DNA of 64,000 nucleotides from Leptodontidium sp. MPI-SDFR-AT-0119 (Eukaryota > Ascomycota > Leotiomycetes > Helotiales > Leptodontidiaceae), in the NCBI GenBank assembly GCA_020726505.1, contig JAHLEZ010000001.1, forward strand, positions 124,001-188,000, in the 5' to 3' direction. The notes under the pieces are model-generated. The model was not told the origin of the DNA. It ran no database searches and saw only the letters and a list, made by a program, of their open reading frames with translations. The position numbers and the translations under genes were made by a program. This document shows, one piece after another, positions 44,606 through 55,878 of this stretch (within the stretch, counting starts at the first letter, position 1; each line of letters starts with the position of its first letter).

Positions 44606-47600
44606 ATGATGGATTTCGATTTCTCGACTGACTTATGGTCCGACAGTACGAAGGTCGGCTCAGCGACTAAGCCGGCGAAACCAGTCAGGAAGAAGTTCGC
44701 TGTACCGCCTGTAAAACTCGCGTGTTTGGAATGGTGAGTGCAGGCAATCCGGATTATCCAAGAATCACGGGATGATGCCACCCATGATCTGATCTGAGCT
44801 GAGCTGACAAGCCTGACAGCCGAGCATCTCGAACACGATGCGATGGGAAGCCGGAATGCTCAAACGTAAGAAAGCCTTTAATGAATAAAAAGTTTATCTT
44901 GGAAATATTGAAAAGAGAGAGACTAACAGAAAATAAGTGCATCAACAGAGGCAAAACATGTGTGTACACGCAGAGCAAACGAGGGGGGTCTCGGATCCGA
45001 CGACGAAGAATCTCAGTTGGAGGTCAAGATCAAGACAACGGCTCTCGCTCCCCAAAAATCAACAACAGCGAGTTGAACGCGTGCGCACTATCAGTGATGC
45101 CTGAGCTAGAAGAAGGTACCTTCAACTCCATCTCCAACCCCAGCCCCAACCATCAGCGTTCTTCAAATTCTGTTGAAAAGTCGGGGTTTAACCAGGGCTT
45201 TGTTCAAGGAACGTTCGCTGCTCCGCTGTCTCTGGTGTCTCCCGGCGGCGGCCTGAAGCAGCTGGACTTCTCGCTCGATGACACGGATTTCATCTTCGAT
45301 TCTATCTTTGCTACGGGCGCGGGTAACCAGCACGAGAGTATGGATAGTGGCTATGAGACCTCGGAACATGCTGGTACCCTTTCAGATTCGGAAAGAGAAG
45401 TACCTATCCGAGTTTACTCTAGCGATGAGGATATGTAAGTCTCCCACTAATCGAACCAAACCCAACCACCTCCATGGAGTTTCTGAAATTTCCCAATTAC
45501 TTGCTGACTCGTGTCCAGCTTGAGCGCCTACTACACCTATATCCACCCTTATTTCCCAATTCTCCCCCCTCCAGAACCAGGTCAGGTGACAGACACCCCC
45601 GACCTAGGAATCCGACGAGCACCAGACGCCATATTCAGCAGCAAGAGCAACGCAGACTTCGAGCCCTCATCACCAATAAGCCTCGCTATCTCCGCAACCC
45701 TAGCACTAATCCCTCACCCGGATGACAAAGATCCCTCTGGCACAGAATCGTTGCATTTGCGAAGAGAACAAGCCCAAGCCTTCGCACAGTCCGCTTTCGA
45801 GAGTATAGAGATCGAATCCGAGCTGATCGATTCTGTGATCCAGCCTAGCGAGGCACTGAGTAGCGACCCCCTACCACTGAATCGGAAGCCGTTCCATCCC
45901 AGGAATCCACTTGAGAACGAGAGTATCATCGCCCTGATCATGTTAAGTACGTACGAGTACGCACAAAGGGGCAATATAGCCAAGATGCGGAACCGAGCTG
46001 GCCAAGCCGTGAATGCTGCTATCAATCTAGGATTGCACATCAAGGGCGATGAGGAGGGGTATTATTCCGAAGCCAATAGACGTGTTTGGTGGATGGCGTA
46101 TATCATGGTCTGCCAGGGCTCGATTCTGAGTAATTCAACTCCGCCGATTTTGTTGTATGATCCTCGCTTCACGACTTCGGGACCGACGTATGCCGGGGAT
46201 CCGGGGGCGTGGCCGGTTTTCTTGCAGTCTCAACAGGCTATTACTTCGGCGACGCAGTTTGTGATTGATTTGGATGCTACGCTTAAGCAGGGATCGAACA
46301 CGACTGCTATTTGGGACCGGATGCTGGAACTGGAAGCTATCATCGAGCCTCTGATTGTGGCAGCCGATTCTTGGACTTTATCCTCGAGTCCTCCGCTCTC
46401 ATTGGATTCGTCTGAGATGGTTGTGGGACAGGCGTTGAGGGGTATTGCAAGGATAAAGTTGAATAGGTAAGATCCCTTCTCTCATACCTTTGCCCTTCTC
46501 CTTCCCATCCATGCACATTAAAACCTTCCCTCTTTTCTTCCCTTTCAACCCCATCAACTCACGTGCCCTCTCACCACCTCTAAATCCAACCTTCTTTCCA
46601 CATAATCATCATCCAACTGACCCACCAAACAGCGCACGTATAAAACTCCACCGCTACTGCGCCTTTTCCGACGTCCCCGTCTTCTCCAAGAAACACTGCG
46701 ACCTTGCCGCCGTCCCCACATCAACACCTCACTCCTCCCACCCGCAAACCTCCGCCAGCACCCCAGCTCCAAACTGCGCATGTAGCAGTACATTTCACAA
46801 CCTGCCCTCCTACAGCGACATGACCACCTCATCAACTCCCCTCTCCCACTCACAATCCCACTCACACTCCCAATCCCTCTCCCACACAACCTCGCCGCCA
46901 AACTTCAATCTTGGACTCGGCGTCGGCGTCGGGATAGGATTGAACTGCAACGTCCTCCCCTACACATCCCACTACTCGGCAAAGATATGTCTGAAATCCG
47001 CATTCGCGATCGCGCGTTCCTTTACTTCATTACCTTATCCACAGCCTGTGCGGCGGGAAGTGCATCCTCAACCACAAGTACATTCGCAACTACAACCGCA
47101 ACCACAAAATCAAGATCCATATAGTTATTTCCCCACCATGCCAACACACACCTCACCTTACGCGCGGCACTCACTCTCGCCAACTTCAAATCCTGGATCA
47201 ATCTCCGCACCTGGGGGAGGTATAGGAGGAGGAAGTGGAAGTGGAGGGGTAGGGAATCCAGCACCACGCATGATCCCCGTCTTCGCATGCTGTGCTATGC
47301 AGAGTAGTTACGCGCTGATAATGCTGTCTTACAAGACAAAAGCGATGGGGTTTGCTGGTCCGCTTAACAACAACGCCACTAATACTCCTAACAACAATAA
47401 CGGTACCGGAACGAACAACGGCGGAAACAGCGGAATCGACGCAGGGAAAGAGAACCAAGCGCAGAAATTACTCGGGCAGCTGAGTGAGGGGTTACAGATG
47501 ATTCTTGGTGCGCTGAGGAATTACTCGTTTGCTTATGAGGCGTTGGGTGGGATGAGAGGTTTGTCTTCCCCTTCCTTTCCCCCTCTCCTTTTTGGATTCT

Positions 47601-47718
47601 CATCCCCCCCTCCTTTTTTTCTCGAGTAAAGCTAACAAGACAACCAATAGATCAAATCGACATAGCAGCGCAATCCGTCGGAGCAGCAGCTTCCGTCGTC
47701 GGGGACGTGAGGTGGTAA
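44606..47718 (+). CDS. Zn(II)2Cys6 transcription factor with fungal-specific domain (870 aa)
   Basis: Six exons (44606-44733, 44820-44865, 44938-45434, 45519-46466, 46633-47558 and 47651-47718) join in phase to 870 residues. The zinc cluster CLEC(R)ASRTRCDGKPECSNCINRGKTC is encoded by three small exons. An acidic, Ser-rich segment (DDTDFIFDSIF, SDSEREV, SSDEDM) follows, then the fungal_trans middle region starting AYYTYIHPYFPILPPPEP with RRVWWMAYIMVCQGS. The C-terminal third is low complexity: SHSQSHSHSQS, Pro/Gln-rich and Gly/Ser-rich tracts, and an Asn-rich NNNNGTGTNNGGN. It acts in the nucleus as a DNA-binding regulator; the target is unknown. It follows the PLP-enzyme gene in the same direction with about 1.07 kb between, so it may or may not control that locus. 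Confidence 0.88.
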
Positions 47719-48499
47719 CTCCATCTCCTCCTCGATTCCAGCTCATGTATTAAAAAAGAAAAAGAAGACAATTCAGTAGTCAATTGCTTTTAAAAAATCC
47801 TCACTCCTCTCTGGGAAACACTTGGGAAAAAGAAAAGAGAGCAAAGGGTTTTGATTTTGGGGGATATATTTTGGCGTATTTTTGGGCGGTGCGTGGTAAT
47901 GATATAAGCGGGAATGATGAGGAACGAGATGGACTGGACTGGACTGGACAGGGGAGGTATGGAGATGTAAGAAAAGTTACTTGATACAACTTGGTACAGT
48001 AACGGCTGATTATAGTTGTGTTGTAATTAATTAAGGGGTGAATGGCGGGAAGCAATAAAAAAGGGGAAAAGGGCCCGCTTGGGTTTTGAGGAAAATCATT
48101 ACCAAGATAAACGGGGCATGCAGCTTAATCGAACACAGCAATGGAGCAAGAGTGAAGCATATGGACTTTTTGGAAGCTTTCATTGTGCTATGATTTGAAA
48201 AGTGTGAGAGGTCATTGAAGCCAGAATGGAGGAGCAAATGAAATGCAAAGGTCAAGCCCTCCTCCTGTAAAGAAAAATGACGTACTGATGTTGATGTGAA
48301 GTCAGCACAGGACATTCAAATCCCTCGAAAATCGCAGGCTCAGCACAGCACAGCACAATAGGATGGCAGCTACAAATCATGAGCAACTCCCTAATCCACG
48401 AGCCTAGCAATGCCACCGTATCCACCTTCATTCAAACATCGTCAATCCTTGGCGCAGCATCTATATCAGATTATTATTGACCACATCTGGTCTGATGTA
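47719..48499. other. Convergent intergenic region
   Basis: No gene is seen; it contains the 3' flanks of the Zn2Cys6 gene and of the GNAT/ankyrin gene, with A-rich tracts near 47750-47840 and a short TGGAC repeat near 47931-47950. Confidence 0.6.
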
Positions 48500-50671
48500 C
48501 TAACCGAGTTTTGGGACACCACAGGCCAGAGCAACAAATCCAAACTCATGGTCATTACGACACTTTGGCAAGGCGTCAACATACTCTTCGAATATGTCCG
48601 TGTGTTCTCCATCACCAGCCCACTGATCTTGGTCCCTCGCAAACTCAAAGATCCAGCGTAGGGCGCTTTCTGTTGTACCACCTCGCTGATAGAAATTTCG
48701 GGTGACAGGTGGCCACTCGCTAGAGTCCTGCCATATTTCGATGAGGTTGTTGATGGTAGGGAGTCTGTTCGAACGTAGTGCGGTGGCCGCATGATCAAAG
48801 ATGTTGCTGAAACCTTGACGTAGACTCTTGTTAGTTCGAAAGTTTCGTTGGATGTCTGGTGCTACGTGTTTAGTTATGTAGCCATTTGTCATACACCAAA
48901 TCTCTGCATCATCAACATTCATTGAGAGCATATCATGGCCGATCTCAGCTTGACATAATAGAGCGAATTTCATCTGGGGAGATAGAAGGCCATCAATACA
49001 TTCGCCACAGGTGCATCCGAACTTGAGCTGAAGGATCTGGACACCGCTTGGAGCTTGGAGACCACGAAGTGCTGCCATGCAGCTAATAGCATCAGGAATG
49101 AAGCCTCCGAACGAATCGGATGTAACAACCGTCGCCATGCCCTGTTGTCGTGTGCTTCTTTCGGTCTCAAGTTGGGCCATCAGCGATTCTAGTGGGGTGT
49201 AGCCATCTCTGCTCCTTCCGAGACTGAGTCTCTTGCCATCGTCGACATTGTCCAGCAACCATTGGACACTCTTAGGCTTCAGCTCGCATGCAGCTTGATG
49301 CAATATGTTCTTTCCGTAACGCTCAGTCTTTATCCATTCGGCTTGGTTACCGGCGGTCTTGTAAGTCTCGAAGTACTCGACACATTTTTCATCTGCGAGA
49401 GATAGGACTGTGTGGTGTAGCGGGAGTTGCGCTTCCAATCGTTTCATAGCCTTCTCCTTCGTCTTCGTCCCAAAGAAATCATCTGCCTCCTCAGTGTCGT
49501 CGTCCTCTGTCTCCGGACCTAGTTCAGGTAGGTCAAAATCTTCGGATGCTAGTATGGTATGGGCTTTATGACTGAGATCGGTGGCCAAACCAAAGCACCT
49601 AGAAGCACCGATTCTGAAGAAACCGAGTGATCGATAGAACGCCGATGCAGCGTGATGAGCACGGTTGACAATTTCTCGATGCTCTTGCTTTGACTTGCCC
49701 TTCGATTCTTCTTCAACGTCACGGGGCAGGTAGCTTGGACTGACAATTGTGAAAGCCGTATCTCGTTCCCCTGTGTGTGCTTTGACGACTAACGCGTTGA
49801 CAATAGCCGAACCAACTCCCTGGCGGCGAAAGTCTCTTTTAACGGCAATTTGTTCGAGAACAAACAGGTTTCCAAGGTCCAACTCAGCACCCCAGTAACC
49901 AGTGCCTTTGCGAATTGGATGGGTGATGTACTCTTCCTTCACACGGCCATAGCGATCGAACAACTCAAATGCGATGGAAGATAGTCCCTGGCACGGCTCC
50001 TCCATGCTGCGCCAGAAATTGTCTGTGATGAAACCACGCTTCACATACCGACCGAAACCTCTGCCGATCTCCTTGCCCTCGTGGGTGCAGGTGACGATGA
50101 GTGTCTCCATCCACTGTTTGAACTCGTCGTTATCTCCTTGACGGTATGACTTTAGAATGACTTTCAGTCCTTGGGGCTTTGAAATGGGGACAGTCGTTTC
50201 CTTCACCTCGAGTTCAAGCGCGCCAGAATCTTCTTCGTCAGAGTTGAACATATCATAGGGATCTTCTTCGTCGTCATCAAAGTCTTCGTCATCGCCGCCA
50301 CCATCGTATCCAGACTCTAGATCATCAGGCAGGTCTAAGTTGGCTGCAGAGTCACCATCGCGAGCACCACCAGGATCATTCTCTCTACCATCAAGTGGAG
50401 GTGAGCTGCGTTGAAAGTCAATTTCGTCCTCGACAGCTGCATTCATAGCCGCAGATGCAATCAGAGCTGTCACAAGTTAGTTTGTTGAATTTGTACCAGA
50501 ATAATATGTAGCTAGAGACTTGCCATCACCACTCGCGACGCGTCGTTTGCGATTATTGCCAGCCGTTTCAACTGATCTTGACGCGGTCATACTGCCACCG
50601 CGTTCTGGGGATGGAGATGCAGCCTTGCGCTTACTAGCTGAACCACCTGGGCCAATGCCGATGGGCTCCAT
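48500..50671 (-). CDS. GNAT acetyltransferase domain protein with ankyrin-like region
   Basis: Two exons, 50524-50671 and 48500-50466, join in phase to 704 residues through a GC..AG intron (donor GCAAGT). The start at MEPIGIGPGG begins a basic, nuclear-localisation-like N-terminus (KRKAASPSPER, NNRKRRVASGD), followed by a very acidic stretch (DDEDFDDDEEDPYD). The middle has a GNAT acetyl-CoA signature: LFVLEQIAVKRDFRRQGVGSAIVNAL (Q-x-x-G-x-G/A) and later FYRSLGFFRIG. Next come ankyrin-like segments (YGKNILHQAACE..SVQWLLDN, then DGYTPLESLM) and a Cys-bearing CTCGEC motif. The acetylated substrate is unknown; the architecture is one I associate with uncharacterised conserved proteins of filamentous ascomycetes. 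Confidence 0.82.
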
Positions 50672-53407
50672 GGTAAGATGTCGATACGAGTTCTCTTTGT
50701 AGGATTGACTTCGATGTTTTGATTTAGACACAAACGTGAAGATGAATGGGAGGGTGAGAGTGACAACGAGAATTGATGGTGTTGAAAGCTCTCCTCGGCC
50801 AGTCGAGGTTGAGGCTGAGGTTGAATTGAAATCTCGTTCGACTTCTATTGCCCTTGGTCCCCTGCCGGCCAATCAGGAAGGAACAGGCGAAGCGAGTTGG
50901 TTATTTCCTTGCGTTGCGCGGGCAGATGTTGGTGTTGGTCCCCCATTTCGGAAGGAGCAGCATGCCACAGCAGCAGAGCCCAACGTCAAAACTACCAGTA
51001 TCTAGGTACATCAGAACGACAGGAATGCCTGAGGAGTGATCTACTTTGAATTCCTTCCCAGGCAGACTTGAGCTGTTGAAATTCTGGAATGGCTCTTTCG
51101 TTTGTCATGTCAACGGTTGTCACCCACCAGAGAACACAAGAATCATCACTTGAAATACCAGATGCGGTAGCATCAATACGAATGTGCCTCAATAGTATTA
51201 TATTCCTCCGTCGTGGGCCCAAGACTCACCAAGAACGACGTAATCGAAATGTACACACCAAAGAAGAAGAGATTCCACAACCTTTCCTACCTACCTCCAC
51301 CCCCTGTTTCCATTTGCTTAGTTTGGTCCTTGCTGCGGAGCGGCCGCAGAAAAGTCAACAAAGAGTTATTTAAAACAAACGAAACGAGGACGAGGCACAT
51401 TTCTCAATACGCATAATTCCTCAAGGCGCTGCCTGTTGGGTAAAAGAATGTTGGTTGAGACAAGGACCTGAGCCAACGACAACTGAGGTACCTACTTAGG
51501 TAGGTGCCCACGAGTCGGCAGCATAGCGGCTTCTAGCGAAAAGATCTCGTCTAAAGACTCGAGTATGATACAAGACTGCCTTCTGCATCGTGTATCAGGT
51601 CATCTACAGAGTGTCAGTAATTGATCAACCATTTGGCATGAAAGCACCTACCTACCTACCTACCTAGGTACATACCTAGGCGTTCAAGGCGGATGATGCA
51701 CCATCTTGTGGTCTCCCATCTCCGCTCTCCAATCTATTACTAAGTCCCTTCACCGAACCGACTCAACGATACGTACCCAGGTAAGAACAGAGATACAGAG
51801 GTACACAAGAGCCAAGACTCTTCTCTAAATATACCTCCATATCTACCACTCTACCGCATGCCGAAATACGAACCTCCGAAATCCACCTCTCTCAAGTCCA
51901 TTCCAAGCCCAGGCTTAACCCAAGCTTCAAGGCAAGAGCCTCGAGGCTTGTTTCATCCCCAAAGCCACGCAGCCACCCGCAAGCAAAGAAAATTCCCCGA
52001 GAAAATATCCTACCCATATCTTCCCCATACAGTACAGTACTGTATTGGTACGGTTAATAATAATAATTCTTCAGAACCTACCTAGGTAAATTTACTAAGT
52101 AAATGTTGGGGGCGAGAACGCAAGTCCTTCGCCACCCCCTCTCCCTCATATGCAGGTACGCGAGCTGATGCTGGGCTGGGTAGCTTGGCGAGATCAGGAA
52201 CAACAAATAACAACAGCAACTGTAGGACTGAAACGAAGCTAACAGCCGACGGGAGAGCATGATAGTACACCACCACTCTTCTCCACGTTTTTGATGGGTT
52301 CCCGCCCCCAATTATGTGGCTAGTTTTGTTTCTCCTTTCCCGAGTCTTCAGTCCAGACCTTCTTGATGTGTGACCAGTAAGGCGACGATAACTGTGCACA
52401 GCGCACAGCAGCACAGCTCCCGTGGATCTGGTTGGATGTGTGCGTTCCCGATTGCTGGATAGAGTTTTGCATCTCTGCGAAGTCATTGGATTGTGAGGTA
52501 CGTGATGTGATGGGAGAGGATATTGGTAATGATTACATTTACAGTACATTGCAATAGTAAACGGAAGAGAACTGTGTACCCGACCCGATCACACAATGTG
52601 TCCTCCCCGGAATCCGAATTTGCATTCGCATTCAAGTCTAGAATAGACCCTATGAGTGGAAAGAGGATGATATATGATATCGCGCCGCCACTTTATCCAG
52701 ACAAGACCCCTTTCTTCTCCCTACCATTGGCTGCTTGGGGAGAGTTGTAATGTAATGTAATCATCCGATAGTAATTCATGCAATTCATGCAATTCATGTA
52801 CCGTACGGAGGTAGACAGTAAGTAGGTGGTCAGGGGAGAGGAGACGCCGTATCAACCTACGGGGGATTTCCCTCGCGAATTCTTTCTACCCGTAGCACAT
52901 GGCGACGGCTCCCGCAACTTTATTTCGAGCTCAAGGTCTAGATCTAGATCTCGATCTACCTATCTGAGGGAGGAAGCGTGATGTCGCACCGCCACATGCA
53001 CAGAGAATACCTCCGCGGTATCAGGCATTGGATGGAGAAGTTTGGTGGACGACCAGTCAGAGGTAAGAGATGCTGTGCTGCGTTGTGGAAAATCTGGATT
53101 TTGGGGACTGGCTTGCATGTCATGCTTTGACATGGCTCTGGATGGCGAGATCATGCAGAGGAAATTAGAAGGATGGATGGAATCATATCATGATCTGTAC
53201 CGTGTTGTGAGCCGCATGGTGGACAGGACTAGACAAAATGGATGGGGATATATAATCCATGAAGATATCTCGAGGAATGAGATCCATCCAGCATCGGCAT
53301 CAGCATCTTCATCTTCGTCTTTATCAGTTTCCTACTTCAGTTACCACTTTCAGAACAAAACACAACAGTCTTTTCAAAAGCTCCCACAGCAAATCACATA
53401 AGTCAAC
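50672..53407. other. 2.7-kb intergenic region with palindromic ACCTAGGTA repeats
   Basis: No gene is supported. The sequence is rich in CCTACCTACCTAGGTA-type simple repeats (about 51487-51510, 51648-51680, 52078-52090). A TATATAA box at 53248-53254 lies about 155 nt before the secreted-protein start and could be its promoter element. Confidence 0.6.
51487..51680. repeat. CCTACCTAGGTA-type palindromic simple repeats
   Basis: Clusters of tandem CTAC and palindromic CCTAGG units (GAGGTACCTACTTAGGTAGG, then (CTAC)n-CTAGGTACATACCTAGG) can fold into hairpins. They occur again near 52080. Confidence 0.75.
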
Positions 53408-54236
53408 ATGCACTTCTCACACGTAACACTCGTTTTCCTTGGCCTTGCCGCCTCCGCAAGCAGCGCAGTGGTCGGTCGCTCACGCGGAAAAGACGATCCT
53501 CGTCCTACATGCTCGTGCGTCTCCTCTCCTCTCCTCCCTTCTCTTACCCCAAACCCAGAACCAAAACTCCGATCTAACAAACCCTCACACCAGACCCGCA
53601 AAGACTATCACAGCAAGCTACACCATAACCGAGACCTACATCTCCACCGTCTACACCCCAGACGCAACCTCAACCAGCACCTCATCCGAAGACTCCCCCT
53701 CATCCTCATCGGACGACAACTCACCAGCCACCACCCCAGCAGCAACAACCACATCCTCAGAGGACAACCCACACACCGGATCCCGCAGCGACGACAACCC
53801 CAAGACGAAGGCCAAGCGTGGGCAGGGAAGCGATGATGATGATGATGATAAGACTAGAACCGTGACTGTGACTGAGTTCACGAAGACCATCACGCCGTCT
53901 TGCACGCCTTGTCCTCGGTCGACTTCGAAGTTCGCATCTCCATCAGCTTCGTCAGAGGATAACACGACGGAGGTTGAGGATAATACTACCAAAGTCGAGG
54001 ACAATACCACGAAGGTCGAGGATAATACCACCAAGGCTGCAGCCACCCCAGAAGATAACACTACCAAGGTTGAGGATAACACCACCAAGAGCGATGATCA
54101 CCCAAAGACTAAGAGGTCCAATGGTGGCGATGACAAGACTACTGTTACAGTGACTGCGTACACCAAGACTGTGACTGCGAAGTGCAGAACTAAGAGCAAG
54201 AGTGAGAGCTCTGCTTCTGCCACTAGCTCTGCTTAA
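53408..54236 (+). CDS. Secreted Ser/Thr-rich repeat protein (EDNTTKV repeats)
   Basis: Two exons, 53408-53514 and 53594-54236, join in phase to 249 residues. A clear signal peptide (MHFSHVTLVFLGLAASASSA) is followed by a Thr/Ser-rich mature chain with TETYISTVYTP. Six EDNTT(K/E)-type units lie between residues of about 165 and 220, each carrying an N-x-T glycosylation sequon. A module of acidic residues then DKT(R)TVTVT.xTKT.T with a Cys occurs twice, each time just after a Lys-Arg pair (AKR and TKR), which could be Kex2 sites. There is no hydrophobic C-terminal GPI signal. It is probably a cell-wall or secreted glycoprotein; function unknown. Confidence 0.8.
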
Positions 54237-54663
54237 GGGGCGAGGAGGTGTCGGGGTTTGGGATGATGGAACCTGGTAGATGAGTTACTAGACCAACATT
54301 AGGGGGCCGGTTTCTTTCTTTTGTATGTATTCGCATTTTGGAGTAACAAAATATGAAGACGGAGTTTGGCGATATTTGAATGGATTGCATTATTGCTTCT
54401 AGACTCTGAATGCTAGTGTTCAGTGTGATTTCTTTGGAAGAAGACGAGGGCTCTGCTCACATTTTGTATGGCTTTTAGTTGGACTTGCCTTTGTCGTTGC
54501 TTCGAAGGCACAAAAAGTCCTTCCCACAAGAGTCGGATATATTTCCAATATACTCTTTCTTCTTGTCTGGCACGCCGACTTACTTCTTCGAGGTCTTTTC
54601 CCGCCCGACTCCTTCACGATTTCACCACAGATATACCATTGCCATTCACTCAATTGCAACACC
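54237..54663. other. Convergent intergenic region
   Basis: I see no gene or notable motif; it holds the 3' flanks of the secreted-protein gene and of rev7. Confidence 0.6.
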
Positions 54664-55458
54664 TCAACCCTTTTCAAACTTCGCCCTCCCCTCCTCGATC
54701 CACGCTTCCAACACAAACTCCCCCGCCTCAAGCAACCTAACCGGCACACTCCTCACACCTCCAAGATCCTTTCCAATCGTCTCACTATCTCCCTTCTCAC
54801 CAGTCTGCAAACTAGGTTCACTCGGTATCCAAGGCTGGGGATGACCAATAGGCGGTTCGGCATCGTGCGCATCCCTCAACTCAACCGCAATGCTAAAATT
54901 GCAATTCTCCGGCAATGGAGACAGCTTGCTACATGCGTAATCAAGACGTCGAATTGTACCGCGTAGTTGTTCCTCTATATCCGCACGAGAGACTCCTGTT
55001 TTTCCTTCATTTGGATTGATATTCGGATTCGGATTTTGATTTGTGTTTGCGTTTGGATTGGGGATAGGATCTGGATGTTGGTCTCTCGCCTCGAATTCCG
55101 CCCAGCGTTCCGTCTCACCCGCAGCTGGGAACCTCTCAACATCAAACATGAACCTCTCCATGACCTCCCCCTTCTCACTGAATATCGGCACGACGATCCT
55201 CTTCACGCTGCCTTTCTGCAGCAGCACGTCGATGGACGCTATTGCGCTGTTTATCCATTCGCAGACGGCTGGGTGGCGGGACTGGTGGACGGGGAAATTG
55301 TAGGCGCGGGTTGTGAGGAAGGTCGCTGGTGGGTAGAGGGCGCGTGTATAGAGGATTGTGTGGATGGCGACGGTGAGGAAGGAGGTGAGTGTTTCGTGGA
55401 GGGAGAGAGGCGTGGTGAGGTGGAGGGGTTCCTGGTATGGAGGGGTAGTGGTGGACAT
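54664..55458 (-). CDS. rev7: Rev7/MAD2B, HORMA-domain subunit of DNA polymerase zeta
   Basis: An intronless ORF of 264 residues from the ATG at 55458; the open frame continues upstream but lacks conservation there. HORMA features are visible: LTSFLTVAIHTILYTRALYPPATF (first helix and strand), AYNFPVHQSRHPAVCEWI, and VKRIVVPIFSEKGEVMERFMFDV. A C-terminal safety-belt region ends ...RSVPVRLLEAGEFVLEAWIEEG. Rev7 bridges Rev3 and Rev1 in translesion synthesis in the nucleus. The protein contains an Asn/Pro-rich insertion (PNPNANTNQNPNPNINPNEG) of about 25 residues in the middle, encoded by GGATTT/GGATTC hexamer-like DNA. It is divergent from the importin gene with a 420-nt shared promoter. Confidence 0.86.
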   Translation of the reverse strand: MSTTTPPYQEPLHLTTPLSLHETLTSFLTVAIHTILYTRALYPPATFLTTRAYNFPVHQSRHPAVCEWINSAIASIDVLLQKGSVKRIVVPIFSEKGEVMERFMFDVERFPAAGETERWAEFEARDQHPDPIPNPNANTNQNPNPNINPNEGKTGVSRADIEEQLRGTIRRLDYACSKLSPLPENCNFSIAVELRDAHDAEPPIGHPQPWIPSEPSLQTGEKGDSETIGKDLGGVRSVPVRLLEAGEFVLEAWIEEGRAKFEKG

Positions 55459-55878
55459 GGCGGGGTAGAGAGGGTGTTTTGTTGATATCCAGATGGAAAT
55501 AGTACAGTACAACAACAATATTGCTATCTGGAGCTGAGTATTAGCATAGTAGACCAAGTGAGAAGAGTTGCTGTGCTGCACAAGCAAATGTGGAAGCAAG
55601 TAAGCATCTTGATGTTTATGCGATTGATGATGGGCCGGAGGCCAACGAACTCGTCTGGCCATGAGTCGCGTCGAGTCGCGCTTCCCGTCAAAAATTTCCC
55701 GAAGCCCACCTCTCTTCGCGTGTTCCAGTCAGTTCACTGCAGTTCAACATCCCGCTCTTCTTCTGAACGGACCACCTCGATATCCAAACACCCAAAACAA
55801 TTCCAGCCCACCCAACTGTCATCCCGAAGTACATCCACTTGGACAAAGCCCACGACGAATTCGAAGCAACTTATTGGG
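55459..55878. promoter_or_regulatory. Divergent promoter of rev7 and importin-9 gene
   Basis: A 420-nt region between the two start codons. The reading frames open through it on both strands show no conservation. No TATA box or known site stands out. Confidence 0.5.

Noticed and set aside
53042..53401. 119-codon ORF upstream of the secreted-protein gene
   Set aside because: It contains the TATATAA promoter element and ends in the leader just before the real ATG; likely non-coding.
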